From positions 105,878 to 169,877 of the forward strand of contig NZ_AGBX01000003.1 in the NCBI RefSeq assembly GCF_000225825.1: a stretch of 64,000 nt of DNA. The letters are read 5' to 3'. The position numbers were made by a program, and so were the translations under genes. The stretch's first letter is position 1; every line of letters begins with the position of its first letter. The DNA comes from Brachybacterium squillarum M-6-3 (GTDB taxonomy: Bacteria; Actinomycetota; Actinomycetes; Actinomycetales; Dermabacteraceae). Below the pieces are notes generated by a model. The model ran no database searches. It saw only the letters and a program-made list of their open reading frames with translations, and had not been told where the DNA came from. Shown here piece after piece: positions 32,568 to 40,834 of this stretch.

Positions 32568-33533
32568 CTAGTCTGCCTGTTCGGCTTGAGCGATCGCACT
32601 GTTCATCACAATCATGTGATTGAGCATCGAAATCTTTTTTACCGTACCGAGCCCGGGAAATCTACTACTCGCCACAAGATCTCTCATAGCACGCGCCGCA
32701 GGGTTGTTGTTATCGACGTCGCTCAATGACTCGACGAGTTTCGAGGCGGCAATGAGGAACTTCCCGGGAACATCGCCAGCTCGACTGGACTCCCCGGACG
32801 TGAAATGGCGGATCCAAACTTCACCATTGTCGTTGAGGTAGGTCCAATGGATCGCGACTACTCGCGGAAGGAAGCCGCCTTCGTTAAAGCCTTCTCCGAC
32901 TGTGAGATAGTCGGCGACACCTTCATAACCATCTAGCTCGGCGTAGAGGTGGGAAGACGTGAACAACTCGGGACCATCGGTGACGTAGTCAAGATTTCTC
33001 GATCGCGGTCGGAAGTTATCGTTAAGGAGCACTGCTGTCGCGGTTCGATTGAAGCGTCGATAGCGTCCCGCCGAAACGGCTGGTGGTAGCAGAAGTGCGA
33101 CGTTGTTCGAATCCTCTATAAACGTCTCCAGCTCCCGAGAATTGCCGAGCTCGCGCTCAAAGAGTAGGAGGGTCGACTCGGAACTTTCAAGGCACGTCCT
33201 ATAATCTGATAGTGTGCGCGGAATCGCCTCGGTGGAACTTAGAATGGCCCCAAAATTGATCTCTGATTCAGCTAGTTGCTCAACTACTGGATACTTGCCA
33301 ATCTGCGTGTCGTCTTGAAAGTCTCCAACGTGTGGGTTGAATATAATCGAGTGATCGATCCCGGATTGATTTAAAGCTATGCTTGTTGTCCGCAGTCGCG
33401 ACGAGGTGCGAGATCTGACTGGCTCAATCACAGGATGTATGGAGCACGGTGAAGATTGAAAGAAGCCGGCCAACTCCCGAAGCGCAATAAGCTCGTACTG
33501 CTTCCCTCTTAAGACCGGGTAGTATTTAATCAT
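32568..33533 (-). CDS. Sce7725-family protein (Beta-protein-like)
   Basis: The 321-residue protein begins MIKYYPVLRGKQYELIALRE and then HPVIEPVR, the start shared by the Sce7725 family and related to the phage T4 Beta-protein family. No enzymatic motif is known for these. The rest alternates strands and helices, with acidic patches and a conserved-looking WIRHFTSGES near residues 232-241. The ATG at 33533 is chosen over an in-frame TTG at 33554 because AAGGAGGA lies just upstream. It overlaps the stop of the Sce7726-like gene (ATGA). Sce7725 and Sce7726 proteins were named from neighbouring Sorangium loci, so the pairing recurs. Function unknown. Confidence 0.82.
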   Translation of the reverse strand: MIKYYPVLRGKQYELIALRELAGFFQSSPCSIHPVIEPVRSRTSSRLRTTSIALNQSGIDHSIIFNPHVGDFQDDTQIGKYPVVEQLAESEINFGAILSSTEAIPRTLSDYRTCLESSESTLLLFERELGNSRELETFIEDSNNVALLLPPAVSAGRYRRFNRTATAVLLNDNFRPRSRNLDYVTDGPELFTSSHLYAELDGYEGVADYLTVGEGFNEGGFLPRVVAIHWTYLNDNGEVWIRHFTSGESSRAGDVPGKFLIAASKLVESLSDVDNNNPAARAMRDLVASSRFPGLGTVKKISMLNHMIVMNSAIAQAEQAD

Positions 33534-34390
33534 CCCGCTTCCTCCTTGAGCCAAACATGTATTCTCGCCAGTTGCGCTGAATTAGGATTGATGGACACTA
33601 GTATTGGATGGATGTAGTATAGGTCAGGTTCGAGCCTGATGGGGGGCCTCCTGCGTAGTGCTTGCACGGCGCGGAGGTAAAATTCTTTGGGCTTCACCTC
33701 TGCGGCGGCCTCCACGGCAATCCTGTACTGCAGGGTGTTCGGTTCTTGCAGCAACGTCGGGGCGATGTCACGCAGAGCGTATGCTCGTTCATCGGCTCTC
33801 AATAGGTTCAGAATCTCGGGGGACTCTAGCCTTTGCCACCTTGCGGTTGGTTGGCGCAGAAGGCGGAGGCCCCCGCGAGGGCCAATCGTGTATACGCCGA
33901 CGGGTGTAGACGGTGTTCGGGCGAGGAACTGGCTCGCATTCGGTGGAGTCGTGACGAGCGACGCGTATGGTGACACGAGATAGGCATTCCAGAGCTGATT
34001 AGGTAGCCTGCTAGTGTTATCGCGATCGGATTTAATTTCAAAAGTCTCAAGGTGTCCGCCGATACGAACTAGGTCTGCAATGCTTGAACGGAGATGGAGC
34101 TCTGTCAGAAAGCGTACCTCACCGTTATGAGAGCGTTGTGCAAAGCGCGAGATCAATGCTTGTCGATACGTGTAATCGGGCCGGCGGCTGCGGAGCATCC
34201 ATCCGTGGATGGTGCGGAGTAACTCTGCTCTCGAATGGTGGTCTAGCCCTATTTCGAGCTCGGCGCGCCGTAGGGCATCATCGAGCTCTTTCGAGGACCC
34301 GTTTCGTGCCACTTCACGCCATAGTCTGGTCGAGAAGGCAATTCGTGACAGGTCTGCCAGTCGCTCATTGCTATTGGTGTCGTGACTCAC
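33530..34390 (-). CDS. Sce7726-family protein, putative PD-(D/E)XK nuclease
   Basis: The 286-residue protein contains IADLVRIGGHLETFEIKSDRDNTSRL at about residues 104-129. Asp106 followed by Glu118-Ile-Lys120 is the D-x(n)-ExK pattern of restriction-type nucleases, and EIKSDRD with a following RLPNQ is typical of the Sce7726 family. The first 100 residues are helical and charged. The C-terminal third, with ALRRRPPIRLEPDLYY, may bind nucleic acid or a partner. The start is GTG with no strong ribosome site; a TATAAA -10 candidate lies 29 bases upstream. It is the first gene of a coupled operon with the Sce7725-like and RES genes. Nuclease activity is inferred from the motif only. Confidence 0.8.
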   Translation of the reverse strand: MSHDTNSNERLADLSRIAFSTRLWREVARNGSSKELDDALRRAELEIGLDHHSRAELLRTIHGWMLRSRRPDYTYRQALISRFAQRSHNGEVRFLTELHLRSSIADLVRIGGHLETFEIKSDRDNTSRLPNQLWNAYLVSPYASLVTTPPNASQFLARTPSTPVGVYTIGPRGGLRLLRQPTARWQRLESPEILNLLRADERAYALRDIAPTLLQEPNTLQYRIAVEAAAEVKPKEFYLRAVQALRRRPPIRLEPDLYYIHPILVSINPNSAQLARIHVWLKEEAG

Positions 34391-34418
34391 TTCGGGCTCG
34401 AATTCTTCGCGCGGGCTA

Positions 34419-34424
34419 TTTATA
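34419..34424 (-). promoter_or_regulatory. Candidate -10 box (TATAAA) for the three-gene island operon
   Basis: On the minus strand TATAAA lies 29 bases before the GTG of the Sce7726-like gene, in an AT-rich stretch. No good -35 hexamer is seen at the expected distance, so the assignment is tentative. Confidence 0.35.
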
Positions 34425-34523
34425 TGGTTAAGAAGCTCTCTGTTCGCCTGGCACTATTAATTCTCGGCGCGCCCCGGTTTATTTCCGCGGTTATGGGTAC
34501 GTTAATGTCGGCGAAAGAGTGTA

Positions 34524-34556
34524 GGGGGCTTGCGATTTCTACAATCGCAAGCCCCC
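34524..34556 (-). terminator. Terminator of gpmA, right edge of low-GC block
   Basis: GGGGGCTTGCGATT (34524-34537) pairs perfectly over 14 bp with 34543-34556 around a 5-base loop. On the minus strand it follows the gpmA stop and leads into CACTCTTTC. It marks where host composition resumes. Confidence 0.85.
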
Positions 34557-34585
34557 CGCGGTTTCTGAGGAAGTCGGAGGCTAAA

Positions 34586-35332
34586 TCACTTCTTGCCCTG
34601 GTTGGCGACGGCCTCGGCCGCGGCCTTCGCGGCGACCGGGTCGAGGTAGCGGCCGCCCTTCTCGACGGGCTGGAAGGACTCGTCCAGCTCGTACACCAGC
34701 GGCTGGCCGGTGGGGATGTTCAGGCTGGAGATCTCCTCGTCGGAGATGCCGTCGAGGTACTTCACCAGCGCGCGCAGCGAGTTGCCGTGGGCGGCGATCA
34801 GCACGGTCTTGCCGTCGACCAGGTCGGGCTTGATGCCCTCCTCCCAGTACGGCAGGAAGCGCTCGACGACGTCCTTGAGGCACTCGGACTTGGGCAGCTG
34901 GTCGCCGAGGGCGGCGTACCGGGGGTCCTGGTCCTGGCTGAACTCGCTGCCGAACTCGATCTCGGGCGGCGGGGTGTCGTAGGAGCGGCGCCAGGCCATG
35001 AACTGGTCCTCGCCGTACTTCTCGCGGATCTCTGCCTTGTTCATGCCCTGCAGGGCGCCGTAGTGGCGCTCGTTCAGGCGCCAGTCGCGGTGCACCGGGA
35101 TCCAGTGGCGGTCCGCGGCGTCCAACGCGAGGTTCGCGGTCATGATGGCGCGGCGCTGCAGGGAGGTGTGGACGACGTCGGGGAGGACCCCGGACTCCTT
35201 GAGCAGGGCGCCGCCGGCGGCAGCCTCCTCGCGTCCCTTCTCGGTGAGGGCCACGTCGACCCAGCCGGTGAACAGGTTCTTCGCGTTCCAGTCGCTCTCG
35301 CCGTGGCGGAGCAGCACGAGTGTGTAGGTCAT
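34586..35332 (-). CDS. gpmA: 2,3-bisphosphoglycerate-dependent phosphoglycerate mutase
   Basis: Interconverts 3- and 2-phosphoglycerate in glycolysis. The 248-residue protein has the histidine phosphatase RHGES at residues 9-13 (His10 is phosphorylated), [15 protein letters not shown] near 19-33, [14 protein letters not shown] near 86-99 and [10 protein letters not shown] with the second catalytic His near 183, as in dPGM. The ATG lies 6 bases from a TAGGCT -10 box (minus strand), so the mRNA is probably leaderless. It is transcribed away from purA and toward the low-GC operon, separated from it by a strong hairpin. Confidence 0.96.
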   Translation of the reverse strand: MTYTLVLLRHGESDWNAKNLFTGWVDVALTEKGREEAAAGGALLKESGVLPDVVHTSLQRRAIMTANLALDAADRHWIPVHRDWRLNERHYGALQGMNKAEIREKYGEDQFMAWRRSYDTPPPEIEFGSEFSQDQDPRYAALGDQLPKSECLKDVVERFLPYWEEGIKPDLVDGKTVLIAAHGNSLRALVKYLDGISDEEISSLNIPTGQPLVYELDESFQPVEKGGRYLDPVAAKAAAEAVANQGKK

Positions 35333-35338
35333 GGGGTC

Positions 35339-35344
35339 AGCCTA
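35339..35344 (-). promoter_or_regulatory. -10 box TAGGCT, leaderless start of gpmA
   Basis: On the minus strand TAGGCT ends 6 bases before the gpmA ATG at 35332. Confidence 0.5.
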
Positions 35345-35416
35345 CGGGGTCCGCCCGGGGGTGCCCAGGACGTCCGCCTCCGCACCCCCGGGGCCGGGGA
35401 GGCTGCCGGGGGAGGC

Positions 35417-35854
35417 TCAGGCCTCGACCAGCACCGTGAAGGGGCCGTCGTTGACCAGGGACACCCGCATCCGCGCCCCGAAGCGGCCGGTGGCGACCTC
35501 GACCCCGCGGGCGCGCACCGCCTGCACCAGCTCGTCGATCAGCGGCTCGGCGACGGGACCGGGCGCGGCGCCGCTCCAGGAGGGACGACGGCCCTTGCGG
35601 GTCGCGCCGTACAGGGTGAACTGGGAGACGATCAGCACCCCGGCGCCGGCCTCCAGCACGGAGCGCTCGCCGTCCAGGATCCGCAGCTCACAGATCTTCC
35701 GGGCCAGGGTCGCGACCTGTTCGGGCCCGTCCTCGTGGGTGACGCCGACCAGGGCCAGCAGACCCTCCCCGGTGACCTCGCCGACGGTCTCGGCGTGCTG
35801 CTCGTCCTCGACCTCGACGCGGGCGCCGTCGATGCGCTGGATGACGGCCCTCAT
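35417..35854 (-). CDS. dtd: D-aminoacyl-tRNA deacylase
   Basis: Removes D-amino acids, and glycine mischarged on tRNA-Ala, from tRNA. The 145-residue protein starts [16 protein letters not shown] and carries SQFTLYG at 77-83 and NDGPFT at 135-140, the two catalytic motifs. The second is usually N-x-GPVT; the Gly-Pro that shapes the chiral pocket is kept. The ATG at 35854 overlaps the stop of the upstream kinase-like gene (ATGA), so the two are cotranscribed. The pairing has no obvious functional logic. Confidence 0.93.
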   Translation of the reverse strand: MRAVIQRIDGARVEVEDEQHAETVGEVTGEGLLALVGVTHEDGPEQVATLARKICELRILDGERSVLEAGAGVLIVSQFTLYGATRKGRRPSWSGAAPGPVAEPLIDELVQAVRARGVEVATGRFGARMRVSLVNDGPFTVLVEA

Positions 35855-37320
35855 GCGGGCAGCGTCGGCACGGGCCGGTCCTGCGTGGGGGTGTCCTCCC
35901 CGGCGGTCGCGGTGGCGCCGGTGTACTCCAGCGTGGAGGGGGAGTCCCCGGCGGAGGGGACCGGGGCGCTGCGGCCCGAGCTCGCCGAGGCGGCCGAGCC
36001 CGGGGCCGGGGGCAGCGGGGCGGAGGCGTGGTGGCGGCGGGACTCGGCGGCGCGGGCGTGCTCCACCCACTGCTCGGCCACCCGCACGATCGCCTCGGTG
36101 GCGGCCTCCCAGGCCGGCTCCTGCTGCCGGTGCGGGCCGGTGGCCAGCGACAGCACCACCCCGGCGCAGCGCAGACCCAACTCGGTGGGGTCCACCCGGT
36201 CGGCGAATGCCTGGTGCCAGTCCTCGATGGCCTGCTCGACCCGCTGCTGCATCTCGCGGTCGATGCGGCCCACGTTGCCGTAGTCCGCGAGCACGCTGAG
36301 GTGGGCGAGCAGGCAGGCCAGGTCGTCGGCGCGGCGCCCCGGGCCGACCGTGTCGATGTCCAGCAGGCCCACCACGCGGCCCTCGGCCACGAACACCTGG
36401 GCCTCGTAGAAGTCGCCGTGCACGACGTCGTGGGGGCGCATGTCCATCCGCTGCTCGAGCGCCGCCAGGCCCTCGCGGATCGAGCGCACCAGCGCATCCA
36501 GGCGCGGGGCCAGGGAGGGCACGGAGGAGGAGACGATGCCGGCGTAGAACTCCACCGAGTCGGTCCACGGGGGCCTCAGCGGCAGCGAGTACATGGAGGC
36601 GGGCATCCGGTCGAGCAGCGCCACCAGGTCCTGCGCGGTGCAGGACTCGCGGCCCTCGTCGACGACGGCCCGGGCCAGCGGCCGGCCCGGCAGCTCGCGG
36701 AGCACCACCAGGCCCTCGTGGTGGGCGATCACCTCTGGCACCGGCACCCCGGCGGCCAGCAGCCGCTGGTGGCGGTCGACGATCTCGGCGCTGCGATGCG
36801 GCTGCATCACCTTGAGGTAGACGGCGTGCTCGCCCTGGCTGGCGCGCAGCACGGCGCGGCGGCCGGGACGGTAGGAGACCACGTCGATCGCGATCGGCAC
36901 CGAGGGGTCCGGACCCAGGCGCACCCCGAGCCCGCCGAGCGTGCGGCCCACCACGTCGGGGTAACAGACCTGCGGCAGCATCGGCAGCCAGGGGTCGTGG
37001 GGGTAGCGCCAGACCCGCACGTTGATGTCGCCATCGGTCATCATCAGGGTCTGGTCGGCGACGTAGAGGTCCTTCTCGCGCTCGCCGATGTGGGCGCTCG
37101 CGCCGAACAGCTCCTCGCGGGCGGCGGCCTCGGGCCCGTCCAGCTCCGGCCAGGTCACCATCGTGCGGTACAGCGCCTTGGTGCTGCGGCCGGGGCGGTG
37201 GTCGACGTGGTCCAGCTGCCAGCTCTGCAGCACCCCGCCGGAGTTGCTGACCGCCGAGCGGAGCAGGCCTCCGGCGCCGGGGCCGGTGAGCAGCTCCGAG
37301 CCGTCCTGGGTTCGTGCCAT
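35851..37320 (-). CDS. Aminoglycoside-phosphotransferase-like (APH) domain protein
   Basis: Kinase-fold protein of 489 residues. The middle of the protein shows the APH catalytic loop [11 protein letters not shown] near residues 310-320 and the metal-binding [10 protein letters not shown] near 328-337, with an upstream ATP-binding region ([19 protein letters not shown], about 153-171, containing the likely Lys). The C-terminal 75 residues are Pro/Ser/Ala/Thr-rich and low-complexity. The N-terminal 130 residues have no recognised domain. The substrate is unknown; the family also includes choline, fructosamine and maltose kinases, so resistance cannot be inferred. Transcription is divergent from DUF3151 and coupled to dtd. 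Confidence 0.8.
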   Translation of the reverse strand: MARTQDGSELLTGPGAGGLLRSAVSNSGGVLQSWQLDHVDHRPGRSTKALYRTMVTWPELDGPEAAAREELFGASAHIGEREKDLYVADQTLMMTDGDINVRVWRYPHDPWLPMLPQVCYPDVVGRTLGGLGVRLGPDPSVPIAIDVVSYRPGRRAVLRASQGEHAVYLKVMQPHRSAEIVDRHQRLLAAGVPVPEVIAHHEGLVVLRELPGRPLARAVVDEGRESCTAQDLVALLDRMPASMYSLPLRPPWTDSVEFYAGIVSSSVPSLAPRLDALVRSIREGLAALEQRMDMRPHDVVHGDFYEAQVFVAEGRVVGLLDIDTVGPGRRADDLACLLAHLSVLADYGNVGRIDREMQQRVEQAIEDWHQAFADRVDPTELGLRCAGVVLSLATGPHRQQEPAWEAATEAIVRVAEQWVEHARAAESRRHHASAPLPPAPGSAASASSGRSAPVPSAGDSPSTLEYTGATATAGEDTPTQDRPVPTLPA

Positions 37321-37377
37321 GTGTGGGTGCCGCCAAGGGGTGGAGGGGTCGAGGAACCGATCGTCAGGCGCGGTGCC

Positions 37378-37383
37378 TACGAT
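37378..37383 (+). promoter_or_regulatory. -10 box TACGAT, leaderless start of DUF3151 gene
   Basis: TACGAT ends 6 bases before the ATG at 37390. Confidence 0.5.
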
Positions 37384-37389
37384 GCGTGC

Positions 37390-37815
37390 ATGGCTGATCG
37401 TACCGACAACCCCACCCGCACCAACCTGCTCGGCATCCCCGAGACCCTCCTGGGCGAGGACTTCGTCGACGTCGAGGTCTCCGCGGAGCTCGCCGACGGC
37501 GACCCGCGCGAGGTCGCGACCCGTCATCCCGACTCGCCGCTGGCCTGGGCGACGCTCGCCCAGGAGGCCCTCGAGGACGACGACGTGGTCAGCGCCTACG
37601 CCTTCGCCCGCACCGGCTACCACCGGGGCCTGGACGCCCTGCGCCGGGCCGGCTGGCGGGGCCAGGGGCCGATCCCCGCCTCCCACGCCCCCAACCGCGG
37701 CTTCCTGCGCGCCCTGGCGATGCTGGGGGAGACCTCCCGTCGCATCGGCGACGAGGCCGAGGCCGAGCGGGTGCAGGACTTCCTGCGCGAGGCCGACCCC
37801 AGCCTGCTGGGCTGA
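37390..37815 (+). CDS. DUF3151 protein
   Basis: Small soluble actinobacterial protein, 141 residues, mostly helical. Its features NLLGIPETLLG (12-22), HPDSPLAWATLAQEAL (about 46-61), YAFARTGYHRGLDALRRAGWRG (about 70-91) and PNRGFLRAL match the DUF3151 family, which has a TPR-like look and no known function. The ATG sits 6 bases after TACGAT. In Actinobacteria the family is often close to purA, as here, but no link to purine synthesis has been shown to my knowledge. Confidence 0.88.
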   Translation: MADRTDNPTRTNLLGIPETLLGEDFVDVEVSAELADGDPREVATRHPDSPLAWATLAQEALEDDDVVSAYAFARTGYHRGLDALRRAGWRGQGPIPASHAPNRGFLRALAMLGETSRRIGDEAEAERVQDFLREADPSLLG

Positions 37816-37883
37816 TCGCGCCGGGCGGGACGGGGCGCCCCGCGGGCCCCGGCCCCGCCCAGATCGCCCCGATCCGGGCTTGG

Positions 37884-37889
37884 TAGGAT
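37884..37889 (+). promoter_or_regulatory. -10 box TAGGAT for purA
   Basis: TAGGAT lies about 67 bases before the purA ATG. No good -35 hexamer is seen. purA also has a GAGGAG ribosome site, so it is a leadered gene. Confidence 0.45.
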
Positions 37890-37956
37890 CGCCGCGCCTC
37901 ACCGTCCCTTCCCGTACCGCGTCACCGCCCCCGCCCGCAGTCCCCGAGGAGTCGCC

Positions 37957-39255
37957 ATGCCCGCCGTCGTGATCGTGGGAGCCCAGTGGGGCGACGAGGG
38001 CAAGGGCAAGGCCACCGACCTGCTCGGGGAGCGCGTCGACTACGTCGTCAAGCCCAACGGCGGCAACAACGCCGGCCACACCGTGGTCGTGCACGGCGAG
38101 AAGTTCGAACTGAAGCTGCTGCCCGCCGGCATCCTCTCCCCGCGCGTCACCCCGGTGATCGGCAACGGCGTGGTGGTGAACCTCGAGGCCCTCTTCGAGG
38201 AGATCGCGGCCCTCTCCAGCCGCGGCGTGGACACCGACCGGCTGCGCATCAGCGCCAACGCCCACGTGGTCGCCCCGTACCACCAGACCCTCGACAAGGT
38301 CACCGAGCGCTTCCTGGGCAAGCGCGCCATCGGCACCACCGGCCGCGGCATCGGCCCGGCCTACATGGACAAGGTGGGCCGCCTCGGCATCCGGGTGCAG
38401 GACCTCTTCGACGAGTCGATCCTGGCGCAGAAGGTGGAGGGCGCCCTGCGGCAGAAGAACGAGCTGCTGGTCAAGCTCTACAACCGCCGCGCGGTCGAGG
38501 TCGAGGAGATCACCGAGACGCTGCTGTCCTACGCGGAACGGCTGCGCCCGATGGTGGTCGACACCACCGAGCTGCTGAACACCGCCCTGGACCGCGACGA
38601 GGTGGTGCTGATGGAGGGCGGCCAGGCCACCTACCTGGACGTCGACCACGGCACCTACCCCTTCGTGACCAGCTCCAACCCGACCGCCGGCGGTGCCTGC
38701 GTGGGCGCCGGCATCGGCCCCACCCGCATCGACCGGGTGATCGGCATCGTGAAGGCCTACACCACCCGTGTGGGTGCCGGGCCCTTCCCGACGGAGCTCT
38801 TCGACAAGTGGGGCGAGTTCCTGCAGACCACCGGCCACGAGGTGGGCGTGAACACGGGCCGGCCGCGCCGCTGCGGCTGGTACGACGCGCTGATGATCCG
38901 CCACGCGGTGCGCATCAACGGCTTCACCGACATCGTGCTGACCAAGCTCGACGTGCTCACCGGCATCGCCGAGGTGCCGATCTGCACCGGCTATGAGGTG
39001 GACGGCGTGCTGCACCACGAGATGCCGATGACGCAGACCGACGTCCACCACGCGACCCCGGTCTACGAGACCCTGCCCGGCTGGGACGAGGACATCTCCA
39101 CCTGTCGCACCCTCGAGGAGCTGCCGGAGAACGCGCAGGCCTACGTGCGGCGCCTCGAGGAGCTGGCCGGCTGCCGCATCAGCGCCATCGGCGTGGGCCC
39201 GGACCGCGACGACACCATCGCGGTGCACGACCTGCTGCCGGGGGCGAGCCGCTGA
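37957..39255 (+). CDS. purA: Adenylosuccinate synthase
   Basis: Joins IMP and aspartate with GTP hydrolysis, the first step of the AMP branch. The 432-residue protein begins with the P-loop [15 protein letters not shown] and [10 protein letters not shown], both catalytic, and later shows [14 protein letters not shown] near 127-140 and [10 protein letters not shown] near 270-279. GAGGAGTCGCC precedes the ATG. An SCP-like gene follows after one base, then cutC and a small membrane gene, so purA probably heads a four-gene unit. Confidence 0.96.
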   Translation: MPAVVIVGAQWGDEGKGKATDLLGERVDYVVKPNGGNNAGHTVVVHGEKFELKLLPAGILSPRVTPVIGNGVVVNLEALFEEIAALSSRGVDTDRLRISANAHVVAPYHQTLDKVTERFLGKRAIGTTGRGIGPAYMDKVGRLGIRVQDLFDESILAQKVEGALRQKNELLVKLYNRRAVEVEEITETLLSYAERLRPMVVDTTELLNTALDRDEVVLMEGGQATYLDVDHGTYPFVTSSNPTAGGACVGAGIGPTRIDRVIGIVKAYTTRVGAGPFPTELFDKWGEFLQTTGHEVGVNTGRPRRCGWYDALMIRHAVRINGFTDIVLTKLDVLTGIAEVPICTGYEVDGVLHHEMPMTQTDVHHATPVYETLPGWDEDISTCRTLEELPENAQAYVRRLEELAGCRISAIGVGPDRDDTIAVHDLLPGASR

Positions 39256-39256
39256 G

Positions 39257-39661
39257 GTGGTGACCCGTCGCACCGATCCGCAGGCGGGGATCGAGGCCCT
39301 CGGCGCCTGGGCCCGCGACCCCGCGGCCGCCCGCCGCGCCGTGCTCGCCCCGGCCGTGCGCCACACCCTGGAGCTGTTCGCCGAGGAGTACCCGGGCGGC
39401 GCCGTCGAACTGCGCGTCCCGCCCTACGCGGCCGTGCAGGCCATCGCCGGCACCCGCCACACCCGCGGCACCCCGCCCGCCGTCGTCGAGACCGACGCCA
39501 CCACCTGGTTGGCACTCGTCACCGGAGCCATGAGCTGGGACGAGGCCCGCGCGGCCGGGGCCGTCACCGCCAGCGGGGAGCGCAGCGACCTCTCGGAGCT
39601 GCTGCCCCTGCCCGGCCCGCGCCGCGCCGCCCGCACCGCCCGCGAGGAGGGCACGGCATGA
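39257..39661 (+). CDS. Sterol-carrier-family (SCP-like) protein
   Basis: Conserved actinobacterial protein of 134 residues, often annotated as sterol carrier family protein. RVPPYAAVQAIAGTRHTRGTP near residues 52-72 and ETDATTWLALVTGAMSWDEA near 76-95 are the recognised blocks. The second is the SCP2-like segment and suggests a small hydrophobic-ligand fold. Ligand and role are unknown. Two GTG codons in a row at 39257 and 39260 may start the gene, directly after the purA stop. The end overlaps cutC (ATGA), so this is an operon gene. Confidence 0.8.
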   Translation: MVTRRTDPQAGIEALGAWARDPAAARRAVLAPAVRHTLELFAEEYPGGAVELRVPPYAAVQAIAGTRHTRGTPPAVVETDATTWLALVTGAMSWDEARAAGAVTASGERSDLSELLPLPGPRRAARTAREEGTA

Positions 39662-40467
39662 GCGAGCGCACCCCCGTGACCGTCGAGGTCACCGTCGCCG
39701 ACGTGGCCGGGCTCGAGGTGGCCGCCCGCGCGGGCGCCCACCGCATCGAGCTGTGCACCGCCCCCGAGCGGGGCGGCGCCAGCGCCGACGCCGAGCTGGT
39801 GGCCGCCGCCCGGCATCGCCTGGACGCCCTGCTCACCGAGCAGCGCGCCCGCCCCGGCCTCGAGCTGCACGCCCTGATCCGCGTCGGCGCCACCGCCGAG
39901 GTGGACCCCACCGACCCCGCCCCCTTCCGCTACGAGGGGCCCGCCGTCTCCGAGATGGCCGCGCAGGCCGCCGCCGCGGTGCACGCCGGGGCGCACGGCA
40001 TCGTCATCGGCGCCCTGAACGAGCACGGCGGGCTCGACGTGCCCGCCCTGGAGAGCATCCGCGACGCCGCCCTGCAGGCCGGGCAGGAGGAGCTGCGTGG
40101 GGTGGGCCTGACCGCCCATCGCGCCGTGGACGCCCTGCCCGACCGGGACGCCCGCGTCGAGGCCGTGCAGCAGCTGCTCGGCCTCGGCTTCCATCGGGTG
40201 CTGAGCTCCGGCGGCGCCCTGCGCGCCCTCGACGGCGCCGCGGACCTCGCCGCGATGGTCGAGGCATCCGAGGAGCTGATCGAGATCTGCGCCGGCGCCG
40301 GGGTGCGCCCCGCCCACCTGGCCGAGCTGGTGCGCGCCACCGGCGTCCCGGCCGTCCACCTGTCCGCCCGCCGCGCCGCCGCCTCGCCCCGCGAGGCCGC
40401 TGCCCCCGACACCGCGACCGACCCGGCGATCGTCGTCGCCGCCGTCGACGCCGCAGGAGCACTGTGA
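39658..40467 (+). CDS. cutC: CutC-family protein
   Basis: TIM-barrel protein of 269 residues in the CutC family. VEVTVADVAGLEVAARAGAHRIELC at the start and FHRVLSSGGA near 181-190 are the family marks, the latter with the phosphate-binding-like glycine loop. CutC was first linked to copper homeostasis in E. coli, but that role is disputed and a metal function here is uncertain. The ATG overlaps the previous stop, and its own stop overlaps the next GTG. The C-terminal 30 residues are Ala/Pro-rich and not conserved. Confidence 0.88.
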   Translation: MSERTPVTVEVTVADVAGLEVAARAGAHRIELCTAPERGGASADAELVAAARHRLDALLTEQRARPGLELHALIRVGATAEVDPTDPAPFRYEGPAVSEMAAQAAAAVHAGAHGIVIGALNEHGGLDVPALESIRDAALQAGQEELRGVGLTAHRAVDALPDRDARVEAVQQLLGLGFHRVLSSGGALRALDGAADLAAMVEASEELIEICAGAGVRPAHLAELVRATGVPAVHLSARRAAASPREAAAPDTATDPAIVVAAVDAAGAL

Positions 40468-40775
40468 CCACCTCCCAGCCCTCCCCGTCCGCCCCTGACA
40501 GTGCGGACGCCCCGACGAGCCCCGCCTCCCCGGCCGAGGCCCCCGCGGAGTCCACCGCGGTGTACGTGCGTCGCCGGCGCACCCCGAGCCTGCTCACCTG
40601 GGTGCTGCTCGCGCTGGTCGTGCCCGTCGTCATCGGATTCCTCGGCGCCCCGCTGCTGGGCATCACCGACGCCGGCTCGATGCTGAACCTCGGCCTGCTG
40701 GCCGGGCTGTTCATCGGCGTGCCGCTCGCGGCACTGGCCTGCCTCGTCGAGGCGATCGCGCAGCGTCGCCGCTGA
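40464..40775 (+). CDS. Small membrane protein of unknown function
   Basis: Not recognised. The 103-residue product has a Pro/Ser/Ala-rich cytoplasmic N-terminus of about 35 residues, a basic VRRRRTPS cluster and two membrane helices near residues 42-64 and 70-95, ending in QRRR. The GTG start makes a GTGA overlap with the cutC stop and has GCAGGAGCAC in front, which argues for real translation despite the small size. It is probably the last gene of the purA unit; purF follows with its own promoter. Confidence 0.72.
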   Translation: MTTSQPSPSAPDSADAPTSPASPAEAPAESTAVYVRRRRTPSLLTWVLLALVVPVVIGFLGAPLLGITDAGSMLNLGLLAGLFIGVPLAALACLVEAIAQRRR

Positions 40776-40822
40776 GCGAGGGAGCCGCGTCACCTCCGGA
40801 CGGCTCCCCGCTCCGGCTGTGT

Positions 40823-40828
40823 CATGAT
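40823..40828 (+). promoter_or_regulatory. -10-like CATGAT, leaderless start of purF
   Basis: CATGAT ends 6 bases before the purF GTG at 40835. Confidence 0.4.
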
Positions 40829-40834
40829 GGGGCC

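Noticed and set aside
35851..37320. APH-like gene as an aminoglycoside resistance determinant
   Set aside because: The APH fold is shared by many small-molecule kinases, composition is host-like, and the gene is coupled to the housekeeping gene dtd.
39658..40467. cutC as evidence for a copper-resistance cluster with the copper oxidase at 49762
   Set aside because: The copper role of CutC is doubtful, the two genes are almost 10 kb apart in unrelated units, and no copper ATPase or sensor is nearby.
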